NCBI GenBank assembly: GCA_007130265.1
Contig: SLST01000401.1
Location: 1-6,799 of the forward strand
DNA: 6,799 nt
Reading direction: 5' to 3'
Source: Spirochaetales bacterium
GTDB taxonomy: Bacteria > Spirochaetota > Spirochaetia > DSM-27196 > SLST01
The notes beneath the pieces are model-generated. The model was not told the DNA's origin, searched no databases, and saw only the letters and a list, made by a program, of their open reading frames with translations. Every line of letters begins with the position of its first letter. Position 1 is the first letter of the stretch. This document shows, in pieces, positions 6,479 to 6,799 of this stretch. The translations under genes were made by a program, and so were the position numbers.

Positions 6479-6645
6479 GCGTGAAGAAGATGCCACTTTT
6501 GCCCCCCGCGTAACAAGGCCAGGTTCACTCGCCGCTCCGCGTAGATCGCATGCCGGATAGGCGTGGCGACGATTACGCCCCGGCTTCATCCCGGAGCGCC
6601 TCGTGGCCCGCAGGTCGCGTTCTGAGCAGAAACCGCGTCATGAGA
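6479..6645 (-). promoter_or_regulatory. carA leader region with two competing hairpins
   Basis: This 167-nt stretch lies between the tRNA terminator and carA. I found no convincing promoter, T-run terminator, PyrR-type site or riboswitch I recognise. Two inverted repeats are visible. One pairs 6591-6599 with 6575-6583 (9 bp including two G-U pairs, 7-nt loop). The other pairs ACGCC/GGCGT at 6575-6579 and 6560-6564 (5 bp, 10-nt loop). They share 6575-6579, so they exclude each other. A carA promoter must be in or just before this region because an intrinsic terminator precedes it. Such structures are common by chance in GC-rich DNA. Confidence 0.3.
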
Positions 6646-6647
6646 AC

Positions 6648-6676
6648 AAAAAAAGAGGCGGCTGGAAGCAGCCGCC
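6648..6676 (-). terminator. Intrinsic terminator of the tRNA-Gln/tRNA-Glu unit
   Basis: On the complement strand GGCGGCTG (6669-6676) and CAGCCGCC (6657-6664) form a perfect 8-bp stem with a CTTC loop. TC and then seven T's (6648-6654) follow. The stem begins 2 nt beyond the discriminator base of tRNA-Glu, so it ends the tRNA transcript and separates it from carA. Confidence 0.9.
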
Positions 6677-6678
6677 GT

Positions 6679-6750
6679 TACCCCCTAGGGGAATCGAACC
6701 CCTCTTTAGAGACTGAGAATCTCTCGTCCTAGCCGATAGACGAAGGGGGC
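6679..6750 (-). tRNA. tRNA-Glu (anticodon CUC)
   Basis: The complement strand folds into a complete 72-nt cloverleaf. It has an acceptor stem GCCCCCT/AGGGGGT (first pair G-U), a D arm GTC..GAC, and an anticodon stem AGAGA/TCTCT closing the loop TTCTCAG with anticodon CTC at complement 6715-6717. The variable loop is 4 nt (AAAG), and the T arm is AGGGG-TTCGATT-CCCCT. The discriminator is A and CCA is not encoded, so it must be added post-transcriptionally. The 5' part (CCCCTTCGTCTA..GG..AGGAC) matches the usual bacterial tRNA-Glu pattern. It is 8 nt downstream of the neighbouring tRNA and probably co-transcribed with it. Confidence 0.95.
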
Positions 6751-6758
6751 ATCTATCG

Positions 6759-6799
6759 CTTCCCGGGGAGGACTCGAACCCCCACTAGCAGAGCCAGAA
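6759..6799 (-). tRNA. 3' portion of a tRNA, probably tRNA-Gln (anticodon CUG)
   Basis: The window edge cuts this gene. Visible are the T arm GGGGG-TTCGAGT-CCTCC (one G-U pair), the 3' acceptor strand CCGGGAA with discriminator G (6759), and no encoded CCA. With a 4-nt variable loop (TAGT), as in the adjacent tRNA-Glu, the 3' anticodon stem is TCTGC and the loop TTCTGGC, giving anticodon CTG for Gln. A G discriminator suits tRNA-Gln. With a 5-nt variable loop the anticodon would read TCT (Arg). The missing 5' half is needed to decide. Confidence 0.7.

Noticed and set aside
5303..6484. Plus-strand open frames over carA (5303-5725, 5804-6484)
   Set aside because: They are antisense shadows of a well-conserved gene, with no family resemblance.
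6479..6589. A 37-residue N-terminal extension of CarA from an ATG at complement 6587-6589
   Set aside because: The added residues do not resemble CarA, the ATG has no ribosome-binding site, and the family start matches the downstream Met. It is open frame by chance in GC-rich DNA.
6573..6641. A 22-codon ORF upstream of carA on the complement strand with four Arg residues, reminiscent of an arginine attenuator peptide
   Set aside because: It has no Shine-Dalgarno, its ATG is only about 6 nt past the tRNA terminator's T-run, so there is no room for a promoter, and 4 of 22 Arg is not striking in GC-rich sequence. No terminator or antiterminator follows it.

Overview
This 6.8 kb window is GC-rich, chromosomal-looking bacterial DNA carrying housekeeping biosynthesis genes and tRNAs. 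I see no insertion sequence, phage gene, CRISPR array or other sign of transfer. A spirochaete is my best guess for the host, with modest confidence. The main reason is the truncated protein at the left edge, which resembles from memory the spirochaete-restricted DUF5312 family. The two tRNAs lack encoded CCA, which says little about lineage.

Layout from left to right: (1) the N-terminal part of an unknown gene, leftward, 1-210; (2) a regulatory region, 211-474, with two candidate back-to-back promoters that share a -35 core, then an isoleucine-rich leader peptide and a strong intrinsic terminator; (3) cimA, (R)-citramalate synthase, rightward, 475-2058; (4) carB, carbamoyl-phosphate synthase large subunit, leftward, 2025-5312, whose 3' end overlaps that of cimA by 34 bp; (5) carA, the small subunit, leftward, 5315-6478, coupled to carB with a 2-nt gap; (6) a 167-nt leader region before carA; (7) an intrinsic terminator closing a leftward tRNA unit made of tRNA-Gln(CUG, partial at the window edge) and tRNA-Glu(CUC).

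Two metabolic tasks are represented. CimA makes (R)-citramalate from pyruvate and acetyl-CoA, the entry step of the threonine-independent isoleucine route. CarAB makes carbamoyl phosphate for pyrimidines and arginine. They are not co-transcribed, because cimA and carAB converge.

The most interesting element is the cimA leader. A 26-residue ORF contains seven Ile codons, and its 14-residue core is 10/14 branched-chain. A perfect 10-bp hairpin followed by nine T's comes next, and an alternative pairing between the ORF's 3' end and the terminator's 5' arm is possible. This is the layout of ribosome-mediated transcription attenuation as in enterobacterial ilv/leu operons, here apparently sensing isoleucine in front of a citramalate synthase. 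The dominance of Ile over Leu codons independently supports calling the enzyme CimA rather than LeuA. Promoter geometry suggests that the leader peptide may start right at the 5' end of the mRNA (leaderless GTG).
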